In this document: in pieces, positions 19,503 to 28,119 of the stretch
Layout: every line of letters starts with the position of its first letter
How positions within the stretch are numbered: the stretch's first letter is position 1
DNA from: Burkholderia sp.
Lineage (GTDB): Bacteria; Pseudomonadota; Gammaproteobacteria; Burkholderiales; Burkholderiaceae
Length of the DNA: 64,000 nucleotides
NCBI GenBank assembly: GCA_040954445.1
Contig: CP144361.1
Location: 744,001 to 808,000, forward strand
Direction: 5' to 3'
Notes under the pieces: model-generated
What the model saw: only the letters and a program-made list of their open reading frames with translations
Told to the model about the DNA's origin: nothing
Databases searched by the model: none
Program-made: the position numbers and the translations under genes

Positions 19503-20631
19503 GCGTTGTTGCCATGAATTGAGTGTGGGGACGCAATGGCATCGACGGACATAATTTCAGACGATACGAACGGATTGCGGACGAGCGAGGTTCGCCATGC
19601 GGTTGATGACGCCGATTCGCAGGTGACCTCGGTCGCCTGCGAGTCGATGTGACGCGCCCAGAGAGAATTGCCGGTGAGCGTTTTGAACCGATACATCGCA
19701 TTCTCGGCAAGCGATCGAGGGTGGTAGCTACTTTCTTGCTTCTATTCTCGACGACCCGTCACGGGCAATTGCATCAACCGCGCCATTACGCCACGCCGCA
19801 CCGGGTATATCCGCTGGCCAATGAACGGCACCCTCGCGTGGCGGAATCGAAGGAATAGCACTGCATGCAGCAATGGCCGCATGGCATGGCTTGGCTTGGT
19901 GTCGTAGGCACCATCACCGCCGATGACATCGATTTGTTCTTCCCGTGGAATCTGGTCGAGCAACTGGGCCAGAGCGTCACCGTCAGCCACATTTTGATTC
20001 GTCATTAGCGCGGCATGCACTTGACCCGTATTCGCGTTGAGCGCGAGATGGACTTTACGCCACGTGCGCCGCTTCGAGTAGCCGTGCTGGCGCACCTTCC
20101 ATTCATTTTCTCCATAGACCTTCAGACCGGTGCTGTCGACAACCAGATGGATCGGTTCATTGTCACGAAGGATCGGCAGTTCGACATCAAGCGTTTTTGC
20201 CCGGCGACAGAGCGTGGTGTAATTCGGAACCGGCAAGCTCGGACAGGCCAGATCGCGCAGACTTTGGGTGAAACGCTGCAGGGCGCGCAACGTCAGTCGA
20301 TAGACGGTCTTCACGCCAAGTAATGCCTGAATCAACGTATCCGCCGTATAGACGCGGGCGACCAGGCGTGGGTATGGCGTCGGGTATTCTGGCAAGGACG
20401 GCTTCATCTATCTATATCGTCACGTTCCCCCAGTTGATCAGGCCTACATTATAGGCCGCCCAATTCCTGACACGGTAGTGTGCTTTCGATGCACCTGTCT
20501 TGTGTACGTCCTTGCGCATTTTCTTGTTAAAAATTAAGCAGTTACTCTGGAATCTGACTTGATAGGGGGCTGGGCCCGCGACCGTTGCACGTAAACGTCC
20601 CTGGCCCTCGACAGATTTATGCAACAACGCT
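19503..20631 (-). mobile_element. IS-A copy, full length, frameshifted
   Basis: The R end is altered (gcgttgttgccatgaattga) and the L end is acagatttatgcaacaacgc. The largest open piece runs 20407-19742 and contains intact D128 and D202 regions, but indels near 19748, 19880 and 20400 destroy the frame. The L end abuts the remnant of DNA downstream of ptsH. Confidence 0.9.
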
Positions 20632-20718
20632 CCTACACAAACTCGGCAATCGTGACGCCGACTTCGCGAGAAACAACATCCACGGATTTACCGCGCAGTT
20701 GCTTCGTGCTGTAAAGGC

Positions 20719-20988
20719 TTATTGTCCTTCGCCAAACTTATCGACGATCAGTGCGAGCAAGGCGTCCATCGCTTCCTTTTCGTCGGCACCCTCGGTCTCA
20801 ATGGTCACCGTGCTGCCGATACCGGCCGCCAGCATCATGACGCCCATGATGCTCTTTCCGTTGATCCGACGGCCATTGCGGGTCATCCAGACTTCCGACT
20901 GGAAGTTGCCGGCGAGCTGGGTCAGCTTAGCGGCCGCTCGAGCATGCAGCCCCAATTTATTGACAATGGTCGTTTCTTGCTGAAACAT
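20719..20988 (-). CDS. ptsH: HPr phosphocarrier protein
   Basis: 89 residues from ATG 20988 (MFQQETTIVNKLGLHARAAA). His15 in GLHARAAAKL is the phosphorylation site and Ser46 in GKSIMGVM the regulatory site; size and motifs are normal. In Burkholderia the order is EIIA(Man)-ptsH-ptsI. Here EIIA is 1.7 kb upstream, separated by IS-A material, and ptsI is not found: only 88 bp remain after the ptsH stop before an IS-A end. A 101-bp palindromic mini-element starts 21 bp upstream of the start codon, so expression must come from there or from read-through. Confidence 0.94.
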   Translation of the reverse strand: MFQQETTIVNKLGLHARAAAKLTQLAGNFQSEVWMTRNGRRINGKSIMGVMMLAAGIGSTVTIETEGADEKEAMDALLALIVDKFGEGQ

Positions 20989-21008
20989 GGTGTTCCGTGT
21001 TATATCGA

Positions 21009-21109
21009 GACGTTGTTGCATAAATCGAGCGTGAGGACGCAATGGCATCGACGGGCATAACTTCAAGCGATGCCATTGCGTCCTCACGCTCGATTTATGC
21101 AACAACTCC
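21009..21109. mobile_element. 101-bp miniature IS-A, right end to right end
   Basis: Both arms (about 40 bp, one end mutated) are copies of the IS-A right terminus in inverted orientation, around a 17-bp loop acgggcataacttcaag. The other 101-bp members are at 38979-39079 and 60888-60988. It contains no transposase sequence. Confidence 0.88.
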
Positions 21110-21248
21110 GATGGGCATGGAAAAACGAGACATGAGGGACAACTTTCTAACTTCAAGATTACAAATTTTTGATCAATAACAGGGGGCTGGCCCCGCGACC
21201 GTTGCGCGTAAACGTTACCGACTCTCGCTAGATTGATGCAATAACGCC
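21110..21248. repeat. Half PAL joined to an IS-A left end
   Basis: 21110-21179 is one PAL half (gatgggcatggaaaaacgag to ttgatcaataac). 21180-21248 is an IS-A left end in minus orientation (gggggctggccccgcgaccg to tgcaataacgcc). The junction is the mirror of the one at 13208 and 47941. Confidence 0.75.
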
Positions 21249-21494
21249 CATCAGCGCGACATACACTTGACCGGCATTCGCGTTAAGTGTTAAGTGCGAG
21301 AGGGACTTTACGCCAGGTTCGCCGCTTCGAATAGTCCTATGGGCGCCTTCACCTGCGATTTACTTTCGCCATAGACCCTCAGACCGGTGCTGTCGACCAC
21401 CAGATGGCTCGCGATTCCCTGTCGAGCAGTATCGGCAGTTCGACATCGAGCATTTTTGCCCGGAGACAGAGCATGGTGTAATTCAGCACCGGCA
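21249..21494 (-). mobile_element. IS-A internal fragment
   Basis: Covers the transposase from TLCSRAKML to HLALN on the minus strand (gctgtcgaccaccagatggc, cggcagttcgacatcgagca), with frameshifts. No ends of its own. Confidence 0.8.
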
Positions 21495-22626
21495 GGCATT
21501 GTTGCATAAATCGAGCGAGATCCATCGATGTTTACGCGCAATGGTCGCGGGGCCAGCCCCCTATCAAATCAGATTCCAGAGTCACTGCCTAATTTTTTCC
21601 AAGAAAATGCGCAAGGACATACACAAGACAGGTAAGCCGAAGACACGCTACCGTGTCAGGAATTAGGCGGCCTATCATGAAGGCCTGATCAAGCGGGGGA
21701 ACGTAACAATATGGATAGATGAAGCCGTCGTTGCCAGAATACCCGGATGCCATACCCGCATCGGGGTCGCCCGTGTCTATACGGCGATACGCTGATTCAG
21801 GCATTACTTGGCGTGAAGACCGTCTATCGACTGACGTTGCGCGCCCTGCAAGGTTTCACCCAAAGTCTGCGCGATCTAGCCTTCCCGAGCTTGCCGGTGC
21901 CGAATTACACCACGCTCTGTCGCCGGGCAAAAACGCTTGATGTCAAACTGCCGATCCTTCGTGACAATAAACCGATCCATCTAGTTGTCGCAAGCACCGG
22001 TCTGAAGGTCTATGGAGAAGGTGAATGGAAGGTGCGCCAGCACGGCTACTCGAAGCGGCGCACGTGGCGTAAAGTCCATCTCGCGCTCAACACCAATACG
22101 GGTCAAGTGCATGCCGCGCTAATGACGAATCAGAATGTGGCTGACGCTGACGCTCTGGCCAAGTTGCTCGACCAGATTCCACGCGATGAACAGATCGATG
22201 TCATCGGCGGTGATGGTGCCTACGACACCAAGCCATGCCATGCGGCCATTTCTGCCTGCACGCAGCAGTGCTATTCCTGCGATTCCGCCACGCCAGGGTG
22301 CCGCTCATTGGCCAGAGGATATGCCCGGTGCGGCGTGGCGTAATGGCGCGGTTGATGCAATTGCCCGTGACGGTCGTCGAGAATGGAAGCAAGAAAGTGG
22401 CTACCACCGTCGATCGCTTGCCGAGAATGCGATGTATCGGTTCAAGACCCTCACTGGCAACTGTCTCTGGGCGCGTCACATCGACGCGCAGGCGACTGAA
22501 GTCTCCGTTCGCGTCGGCGTCATCAACCGTATGGCGGACCTCGCTCGTCCGCAATCCGTTCGTATCGCCTGAAATTATGCCCGTAGATGCCATTGCGTCC
22601 TCACACTCGATTTATGCAACAACGCC
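21495..22626 (+). mobile_element. IS-A copy, full length, frameshifted
   Basis: Ends ggcattgttgcataaatcga and tatgcaacaacgcc. The transposase has a stop in RN*AAYHEGL near 21664, an extra base near 21746, and a short insertion in the AARSAIP region near 22256. The C-terminal part, including [15 protein letters not shown], remains readable to 22572. Confidence 0.92.
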
Positions 22627-22644
22627 CCCATATAGGAACAAACG

Positions 22645-22692
22645 GCCGCCCCCTCCCGGGGGGCGGGGGACAAACGTCCGCGCTAAGCGCGG
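22645..22692 (-). terminator. Two GC-rich hairpins after the EIIA gene
   Basis: Reading out of the EIIA gene, a perfect 6-bp stem ccgcgc-tta-gcgcgg is followed by a longer stem in cccccgccccccgggagggg, then gtttgttcc. The run of T is weak, so this may be a poor intrinsic terminator or a processing structure. Confidence 0.45.
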
Positions 22693-22699
22693 CAGCCGC

Positions 22700-23167
22700 T
22701 CAATACATTTCAGTCTGCGGCTTGGGTTCGGGTGGAATCGGCGCGCACTCGCCGCAGCCGAGGCCCGGTCGCGGCTGCATGCCGGTCGAGACCTCATGGA
22801 TGCCCTTGGTCGAACCGGCCAGCGCCTTCTCGACTAGTGTATCGATCGGGGTGGTGCGGTAGCAGACCGAGCGTACCAGCATCGGAAGGTTGACGCCGGC
22901 CAGTACGCGCACCCCGTCAAGCTTGGCGAGCTGTCCGGCGATATTGGCCGGCGTGGCACCGTATATGTCAGTCAGCACGAGAACGCCGTTTTCCTCGCGC
23001 AGCCACGTGATTTCAGAGTGGGCGTAAGCCATCACCTCAACCGGATCGTTATTCGCGAGCACATCGATGGCACCGATACGCGCTGGCTGGCCGCCGTAGA
23101 TGTGGGAGATGCACTCCCGCAACGCGGTGGCCAGCGGAGCATGAGCAATGATCAGGATGCCTGCCAT
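22700..23167 (-). CDS. PTS mannose-type EIIA component
   Basis: 155 residues. The N-terminus MAGILIIAHAPLATALRECI carries the phosphorylatable His9 of EIIA(Man) proteins, followed by LVLTDIYGATPANIAGQLA and VLAGVNLPMLVRSVCYR, as in the EIIA-man fold. In beta-proteobacteria this protein, with HPr and EI, makes a regulatory PTS without sugar permeases. The tail GCGECAPIPPEPKPQTEMY is Cys- and Pro-rich. gshB, usual upstream in Burkholderia, is not here: about 80 bp upstream of the start the sequence becomes an IS-A fragment. Confidence 0.88.
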   Translation of the reverse strand: MAGILIIAHAPLATALRECISHIYGGQPARIGAIDVLANNDPVEVMAYAHSEITWLREENGVLVLTDIYGATPANIAGQLAKLDGVRVLAGVNLPMLVRSVCYRTTPIDTLVEKALAGSTKGIHEVSTGMQPRPGLGCGECAPIPPEPKPQTEMY

Positions 23168-23248
23168 GTGAACCTTGCAACAATGTCGACCCGTCCGCCG
23201 GACTGGATGTCAAGAATAAACCGGCGCCTCAAATCTGAAGTACAACAC

Positions 23249-23440
23249 TTTCGCCATAGACCTTCAGACCGGTGCTGTCGACTACCAGGTAGATCGGTTC
23301 CCTGTCGCGAAGGATCGGCAGTTCGACATCAAGCGTTTTTACCTGGCGAAAGAGCATGGTGTAATTCGGCGCCGGCAAGCTCGTGAAAGCCAGATCGCGC
23401 AGACTGTGAGCGAAAAAGACTGCAGGGCGCGCAGCGTTAT
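23249..23440 (-). mobile_element. IS-A internal fragment
   Basis: Matches the transposase block from [10 protein letters not shown] to STGLKVYGE (agaccttcagaccggtgctg), minus strand, diverged, no ends. Confidence 0.75.
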
Positions 23441-23470
23441 TGATCTGAAGTGCTCGTTATCTGTTTATAT

Positions 23471-24597
23471 GGCGTTGTTCCATAAATCGAGTGTGAGGAT
23501 GCAATAGCATCTACGGGCATCATTTCAGGCGATACGAACGGATTGCGGACGAGCGAGGTCCACCATACGGTTGATGACGCCGACGCGAATAGAGATCTCG
23601 GTCGCCTTCGAGTCGATGCGACGCGCACAGAGACAGTTGCCAGTGAGGGTCTTGAACCGATACCTCGCATTCTCGGCAAGCGATCGACGGTGGTAGTCAC
23701 TGTCTTGCTTCCATTCTCGACGACCGTCACGGGCAATTGCATCAACCGCGCCATTACGCCACGCCGCACCGGGCATATCCGCTGGCCAATGAACGGCACC
23801 CTCGCGTGGTGGAATCGAAGAAATAGCACTGCGTGCAGCAATGGCCGCATGGCATGGCTTGGTGTCGTAGGCACCATCACCGCCGATGACATCGATTTGT
23901 TCTTCGCGTGGAATCTGGTCGAGCAACTTGGCCAGAGCGTCACCGTCAGCCACATTCTGATTCGTCATTAGCGCGGCATGCACTTGACCCGTATTCGCGT
24001 TGAGCGCGAGATGGACTTTACGCCACGTGCGCCGCTTCGAGTAGCCGTGCTGGCGCACCTTCCATTCACCTTCTCCATAGACCTTCAGACCGGTGCTGTC
24101 GACAACCAGATGGATCTGTTCATTGTCACGAAGGATCGGCAGTTCGACATCAAGCGTTTTTGCCCGGCGACAGAGCGTGGTGTAATTCGGCACCGGCAAG
24201 CTCGGGAAGGCCAGATCGCGCAGACTTTGGGTGAAACCTTGCAGGGCGCGCAACGTCAGTCGATAGACGGTCTTCACGCCAAGTAATGCCTGAATCAGCG
24301 TATTGCCATATAGACACGGGCGACCACGTGTGGGTATGGCATCGGGTATTCTGGCAAGGACGGCCTCATCTATCCATATTGTTACGTTCCACCTGTTGAT
24401 CAGGCCCTCATTATAGGCCGCCCAATTCCTGACACGGTAGCGTGCCTTCGGCTCACCTTTCTTGTGTATGTCCTTGCGCATTTATTTTCTTAGCAAAAAT
24501 TAGGCAGTTACTCTGAAATCTGACTTGATAGGAGGCTGGCCCCGCGACCGTTGCGCGTAAACGTGAATGGATCTCGCTCGATTTATGCAACAACGTC
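23471..24597 (-). mobile_element. IS-A full copy, intact transposase
   Basis: R end ggcgttgttccataaatcga; L end ctcgatttatgcaacaacgtc. The flanks are gtttatat on the left and gtttataa on the right, which looks like an 8-bp target duplication with one difference. It sits 42 bp upstream of rppH. Confidence 0.92.
23525..24481 (-). CDS. IS-A transposase, 318 aa, intact
   Basis: [20 protein letters not shown] at the start. D128 (LVVDSTGL), D202 (GGDGAYD) and E270 of the Y-2-R-3-E-6-K motif ([15 protein letters not shown]) are present, and the frame is clean to RPQSVRIA. Minor substitutions (INRWNV, RRIDSKATEI) distinguish it from the other intact copies. Confidence 0.9.
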   Translation of the reverse strand: MRKDIHKKGEPKARYRVRNWAAYNEGLINRWNVTIWIDEAVLARIPDAIPTRGRPCLYGNTLIQALLGVKTVYRLTLRALQGFTQSLRDLAFPSLPVPNYTTLCRRAKTLDVELPILRDNEQIHLVVDSTGLKVYGEGEWKVRQHGYSKRRTWRKVHLALNANTGQVHAALMTNQNVADGDALAKLLDQIPREEQIDVIGGDGAYDTKPCHAAIAARSAISSIPPREGAVHWPADMPGAAWRNGAVDAIARDGRREWKQDSDYHRRSLAENARYRFKTLTGNCLCARRIDSKATEISIRVGVINRMVDLARPQSVRIA

Positions 24598-24639
24598 GTT
24601 TATAATTAAATTAATTTTAAAGAATTCTAAGGTGAATGT

Positions 24640-25218
24640 ATGCTGGATCGTAAAGGCTTTCGCTCGAACGTCGGCATCATCCTGCTGAACGCGCGTAATG
24701 AGGTGTTTTGGGGAAAACGGCTTCGTGAGCATTCCTGGCAATTTCCGCAAGGGGGTATTAAGTATGGTGAGACTCCGATGCAGGCGATGTTCCGGGAACT
24801 ATATGAGGAAACCGGTCTGCTGCCGGAGCATGTCAAGATCATCGGTCGCACGCGCGACTGGTTGCGTTACGAGGTGCCTGACAAATGCATCAAGCGTGAA
24901 GTCCGCGGGCATTATCGCGGACAGAAGCAGATTTGGTTTCTGCTGCGAATGGTCGGACGCGATTGCGACATTTGTCTGCGCGCCACCGAACACCCTGAGT
25001 TCGACGCTTGGCGCTGGAATGAGTACTGGGTGAAGCTCGACGCAGTGATCGAGTTCAAACGGGATGTGTATCAGTTGGCGTTGAAGGAACTGTCGCGCTT
25101 CCTGCGCCGTTCGGCGCACCGGTCCGACAGAGCAGGCCCGCTCTCTACGGGCGACACGCTATCGTCGCATGATCGACTCCAGACCGTTCGAGGTTTCACA
25201 GGTCTGTTTCGAAGTTGA
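24640..25218 (+). CDS. rppH: RNA pyrophosphohydrolase (Nudix), C-terminus probably shifted
   Basis: 192 residues. RppH removes pyrophosphate from mRNA 5' ends and so starts decay. The N-terminus [17 protein letters not shown] and the Nudix box G38-x5-E44-x7-R52-E-L-x-E-E-x-G59 ([17 protein letters not shown]) are complete. After residue about 160 the reading ends in [18 protein letters not shown], but the next frame reads [20 protein letters not shown] and runs to a stop at 25273, which looks more like the natural tail. I infer a small indel around 25110-25170. The catalytic domain is unaffected. An IS-A copy ends 42 bp upstream and a TATAAT sits exactly at the junction (24601), so a new promoter is possible. 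aaggtg precedes the ATG. Confidence 0.9.
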   Translation: MLDRKGFRSNVGIILLNARNEVFWGKRLREHSWQFPQGGIKYGETPMQAMFRELYEETGLLPEHVKIIGRTRDWLRYEVPDKCIKREVRGHYRGQKQIWFLLRMVGRDCDICLRATEHPEFDAWRWNEYWVKLDAVIEFKRDVYQLALKELSRFLRRSAHRSDRAGPLSTGDTLSSHDRLQTVRGFTGLFRS

Positions 25219-25359
25219 GCCGGGTGCGAGCGCGCTCGGCGAGACGCCGGGTGGTTTCCTGCTGAGCGATTGATCCCGGTCGACTGGGATAGGCATCGAG
25301 GCATGTCCCTGCTCGGCAGGGTTTGCTGCGCCCTTTTTCGGGGCGTGTGGTTTATTCAT

Positions 25360-25478
25360 GTTGATCCACAACTTTTAATCTTGAAATTTGCAAATCGACA
25401 CATGATGTGATGGGCATGGAAAAACGAGAAATGAGGGACAATTTTCCAATTGCAAGATTAAAAGTTGAAGATCAATAT
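25360..25478. repeat. PAL palindromic repeat
   Basis: Runs from gttgatccacaacttttaat to gattaaaagttgaagatcaa; the arms pair almost throughout, with the centre around gtgatgggcatgg. It lies downstream of rppH, after a small GC stem near 25331-25349 (cgccctttttcggggcg). Confidence 0.8.
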
Positions 25479-25541
25479 CAAATCAAATTCCGCCGTAAAC
25501 GCCTTTTTTACAGAAAAAAGACAGAAAAAAGTTGCACAGCC

Positions 25542-26664
25542 GGCGTTGTTGCATAAATCGAGCGCGAGGACGCAATGGCATCGGACGGGCATAATTCAGG
25601 CGATACGAACGGATTGCGGACGAGCGAGGTCCGCCATGCGGTTGATGACGCCGACGCGAACGGAGACCTCGGTCGCTTGCGCGGCGATGTGACGCGCCCA
25701 GAGACAGTGGCCGGTGAGGGTCTTGAACCGATACATCGCATTCTCGGCAAGCGATCGCCGGTGGTAGCCACTGTGTTGCTTCCATTCTCGACGACCGTCA
25801 CGGGCAATTGCATCAACCGCGCCATTACGCCACGCCGCACCGGGCATATCCGCTGGCCAATGAGCGGCACCCTCGCGTGGCGGAATCGAAGGAATAGCAC
25901 TGCGTGCAGCAATGGCCGCATGGCATGGCTTGGTGTCGTAGGCACCGTCACCGCCGATGACATCGATTTGTTCTTCGCGTGGAATCTGGTCGAGCAACTT
26001 GGCCAGAGCGTCACCGTCAGCCACATTCTGATTCGTCATTAGCGCGGCATGCACTTGACCTGTATTCGCGTTGAGCGCGAGATGGACTTTACGCCACGTG
26101 CGCCGCTTCGAGTAGCCGTGCTGGCGCACCTTCCATTCACCTTCTCCATAGACCTTCAGACCGGTGCTGTCGACAACCAGATGGATCGGTTCATTGTCAC
26201 GAAGGATCGGCAGTTCGACATCAAGCGTTTTTGCCCGGCGACAGAGCGTGGTGTAATTCGGCACCGGCAAGCTCGGGAAGGCCAAATCGCGCAGACTTTG
26301 GGTGAAACCTTGCAGGGCGCGCAAGGTCAGTCGATAGACGGTCTTCACGCCAAGTAATGCCTGAATCAGCGTATCGCCGTATACACACGGGCGACCACGT
26401 GTGGGTATGGCATCGGGCATTCTGGCAAGGACGGCTTCATCTATCCATATTGTTACGTTCCCCCGGCTGATCAGGCCTTCATTATAGGCTGCCCAATTCC
26501 TGACACGGTAGCGTGCCTTCGGCTCACCTTTCTTGTGTATATCCTTGCGCATTTTCTTGGCAAAAATTAGGCAGTTACTCTGGAATCTGACTTGATAGGA
26601 GGCTGGCCCCGCGACCGTTGCGCGTAAACGTCAACGGATCTCGCTCGATTTATGCAACAACGCC
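25542..26664 (-). mobile_element. IS-A full copy, intact, with target duplication
   Basis: 1,123 bp, ends ggcgttgttgcataaatcga and tcgatttatgcaacaacgcc. Directly flanked by gcacagcc on both sides (25534-25541 and 26665-26672), a perfect 8-bp direct repeat. One of the most recent-looking insertions in the window. Confidence 0.95.
25596..26552 (-). CDS. IS-A transposase, 318 aa, intact
   Basis: Reference copy for the family here. D128 lies in [18 protein letters not shown]202 in GGDGAYD, and Y263, R266, E270 and K277 in [15 protein letters not shown]. The N-terminal part (residues 30-110) has the helix-rich IS5-type DNA-binding region. No lesion seen. Confidence 0.93.
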   Translation of the reverse strand: MRKDIHKKGEPKARYRVRNWAAYNEGLISRGNVTIWIDEAVLARMPDAIPTRGRPCVYGDTLIQALLGVKTVYRLTLRALQGFTQSLRDLAFPSLPVPNYTTLCRRAKTLDVELPILRDNEPIHLVVDSTGLKVYGEGEWKVRQHGYSKRRTWRKVHLALNANTGQVHAALMTNQNVADGDALAKLLDQIPREEQIDVIGGDGAYDTKPCHAAIAARSAIPSIPPREGAAHWPADMPGAAWRNGAVDAIARDGRREWKQHSGYHRRSLAENAMYRFKTLTGHCLWARHIAAQATEVSVRVGVINRMADLARPQSVRIA

Positions 26665-26755
26665 GCACAGCCCCCGCATGCAGGGCGAGAATGTCTAATC
26701 TCATTAGACCCCTTGTAAAGGGGAGCGTTATCGGCACGAACCGGCACAGGGCAAC

Positions 26756-27454
26756 TCAAACGCCTCGCCAGGCTCCTTCGCGTTCGAAGGCATGACGCGC
26801 TTGGATCAGCGTAGTTTTGGCCGCGCGTGCGTCGCAGGCCAGCTTCAGCAGCGCGCCCAATTGCAAGGGCTGCTTCGCGAGCTCGAGCAGGATTGGCAGG
26901 ATAGTTGTGGTGCCGTCGTCGCGCAGGCCAGATGTGGCGGCACTTGGCAAAGTGCGCCAGGATGGATCGACGATCGCTCGGCATACCACGAAAGGTACGC
27001 TGCGTGCCGCTGCCAAGGTGCCGGCGATATGCGATTCCATGTCGACGATGAGCGCACCGTGGCGTGCGTGCAACGCGGCCTTCTGCTGCCCGTCGACGAC
27101 CGGCGTACCGACTGCCGCGACCGGCCCGAACCGCAGGTTTTGCATTACCGGCGTGCCGCGCAGCGAGGCCACCAGACGTTGATTCCAGCTGGCATCAGTG
27201 CGAATCTCGCCGAACGGGCCATTGATCGCCTCGGCAATGACCAGTGTACCCGGCCCTAGATTGGGCGCGAGGCCGCCCGCCGTGCCGAAACTGATGATGC
27301 CCGAGCAGCCGCGCTCAACCACTTCCGACAAGGTCTGCTCGAGCCGGTCGGCGCGCGCAGCGTAGACCGTCTCGACGCCTTCGCCGCGCGCGATCTTTGC
27401 CTCGAAGGCCATGCCGGTGACTACGACTACCGGTGCGAAGATGCTCTGGGTCAT
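26756..27454 (-). CDS. hpnG: Hopanoid-associated nucleoside phosphorylase HpnG
   Basis: 232 residues, purine-nucleoside-phosphorylase fold: VVVVTGMAFEAKIARGEGVE, SGIISFGTAGGLAPNLGPGT, VDMESHIAGTLAAARSVPFVVCRAIVDPS. HpnG removes adenine from adenosylhopane in hopanoid side-chain synthesis. It starts 18 bp after the stop of a squalene-hopene cyclase tail, the usual hpnF-hpnG order. Since nearly all of the cyclase is gone, this copy has no substrate supply from its own operon unless another cyclase exists. The ORF itself is intact. Confidence 0.85.
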   Translation of the reverse strand: MTQSIFAPVVVVTGMAFEAKIARGEGVETVYAARADRLEQTLSEVVERGCSGIISFGTAGGLAPNLGPGTLVIAEAINGPFGEIRTDASWNQRLVASLRGTPVMQNLRFGPVAAVGTPVVDGQQKAALHARHGALIVDMESHIAGTLAAARSVPFVVCRAIVDPSWRTLPSAATSGLRDDGTTTILPILLELAKQPLQLGALLKLACDARAAKTTLIQARHAFEREGAWRGV

Positions 27455-27472
27455 GATCCCACATCCCGACTG

Positions 27473-27691
27473 TCACGTGCGTAGTGCTGGCACGCTTGAG
27501 GTCACCATAGTGCGCGCTAGTGCCCACAGCGTCAAGAACTTGTAATAGCCGTGGTAACGCAGATAGAACACGCTCGAGAAGTCGCTCGTGGTGAAGCGCG
27601 TCTCGTCCCACAGCCCGCTCGTCTTCTGTTCTACGATCAGCCAGTCGATGCCGCGTGCCACCCCGCCGACCGCTATCAGGCTGAGCAAGGC
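27473..27691 (-). pseudogene. shc: Squalene-hopene cyclase, C-terminal remnant
   Basis: About 70 residues remain: LSLIAVGGVARGIDWLIVEQ, TSGLWDETRFTTSDFSSVFY, LRYHGYYKFLTLWALAR. The QxxSGxW-DE pattern and YLRYHGY-LWALAR are typical of the end of squalene-hopene cyclases (about 650 residues). At about 27692 the frame enters an IS-A fragment, so about 90% of the gene is lost here. In the expected position directly before hpnG. Confidence 0.88.
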
Positions 27692-28041
27692 TCGCAACGC
27701 GTCAGTCGATAGACGGTCTTCACGCCAAGTAATGCCTGAATCAGCGCATCGCTGTATAAACACGGGCGACCACGTGTGGGTATGGCGTCGGGTATTCTGG
27801 AAAAGACGGCTTCATATCTATCCATATCGTCACGTTGCCCTGGTTGATCAAGCCTGCATTATAGGCCGCCCAATTCCTGACACGGTAGCGTGCCTTCGGC
27901 TCACCTTTCTTGTGTATGTCCTTGCGCATTTTCTTGGCAAAAATGAGGCAGTTACTCTGGAATCTGACTTGATAGGAGGCTGGCCCCGCGACCGTTGCGC
28001 GTAAACGTCAACGGATCTCGCTCGATTTATGCAACAACGCC
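27692..28041 (-). mobile_element. IS-A left part only
   Basis: From transposase residue about 80 (LRALRVD, cgtcagtcgatagacggtct) to the L terminus ctcgatttatgcaacaacgcc. The right two thirds are missing; the fragment ends in the shc remnant, consistent with a recombination deletion. Confidence 0.88.
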
Positions 28042-28064
28042 TTTTTGATGTGTAATTTTTTCAT
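28042..28064 (-). pseudogene. Orphan gene start cut by IS-A
   Basis: Downstream of kpsT on the same strand, a strong ribosome site (gaaggaggtc) is followed by ATG AAA AAA TTA CAC ATC AAA AAG and then the IS-A left end. Only the first eight codons (MKKLHIKK) survive. It is likely the beginning of the next gene of the capsule operon; its identity is unknown. Confidence 0.5.
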
Positions 28065-28119
28065 GACCTCCTTCTCTCAAAGGTTGAGGTCTCCGCAAAA
28101 TCCAGGCCAATTCAGGCAC

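Noticed and set aside
20631..20718. Start of ptsI after ptsH
   Set aside because: The 88 bp contain no ribosome site or recognisable EI N-terminus before the IS-A end; a short open stretch (QLRGKSVDVVSREVG) could not be assigned.
22587..22862. Plus-strand ORFs over the EIIA gene
   Set aside because: Opposite-strand shadows of a well-supported gene with His9 and the EIIA fold.
25575..26042. Long minus- or plus-strand ORFs opposite each transposase (for example reading [20 protein letters not shown] or [20 protein letters not shown])
   Set aside because: They recur in every IS-A copy, on the wrong strand or in another frame, and vanish where the transposase is mutated; they are shadows of the conserved IS sequence.
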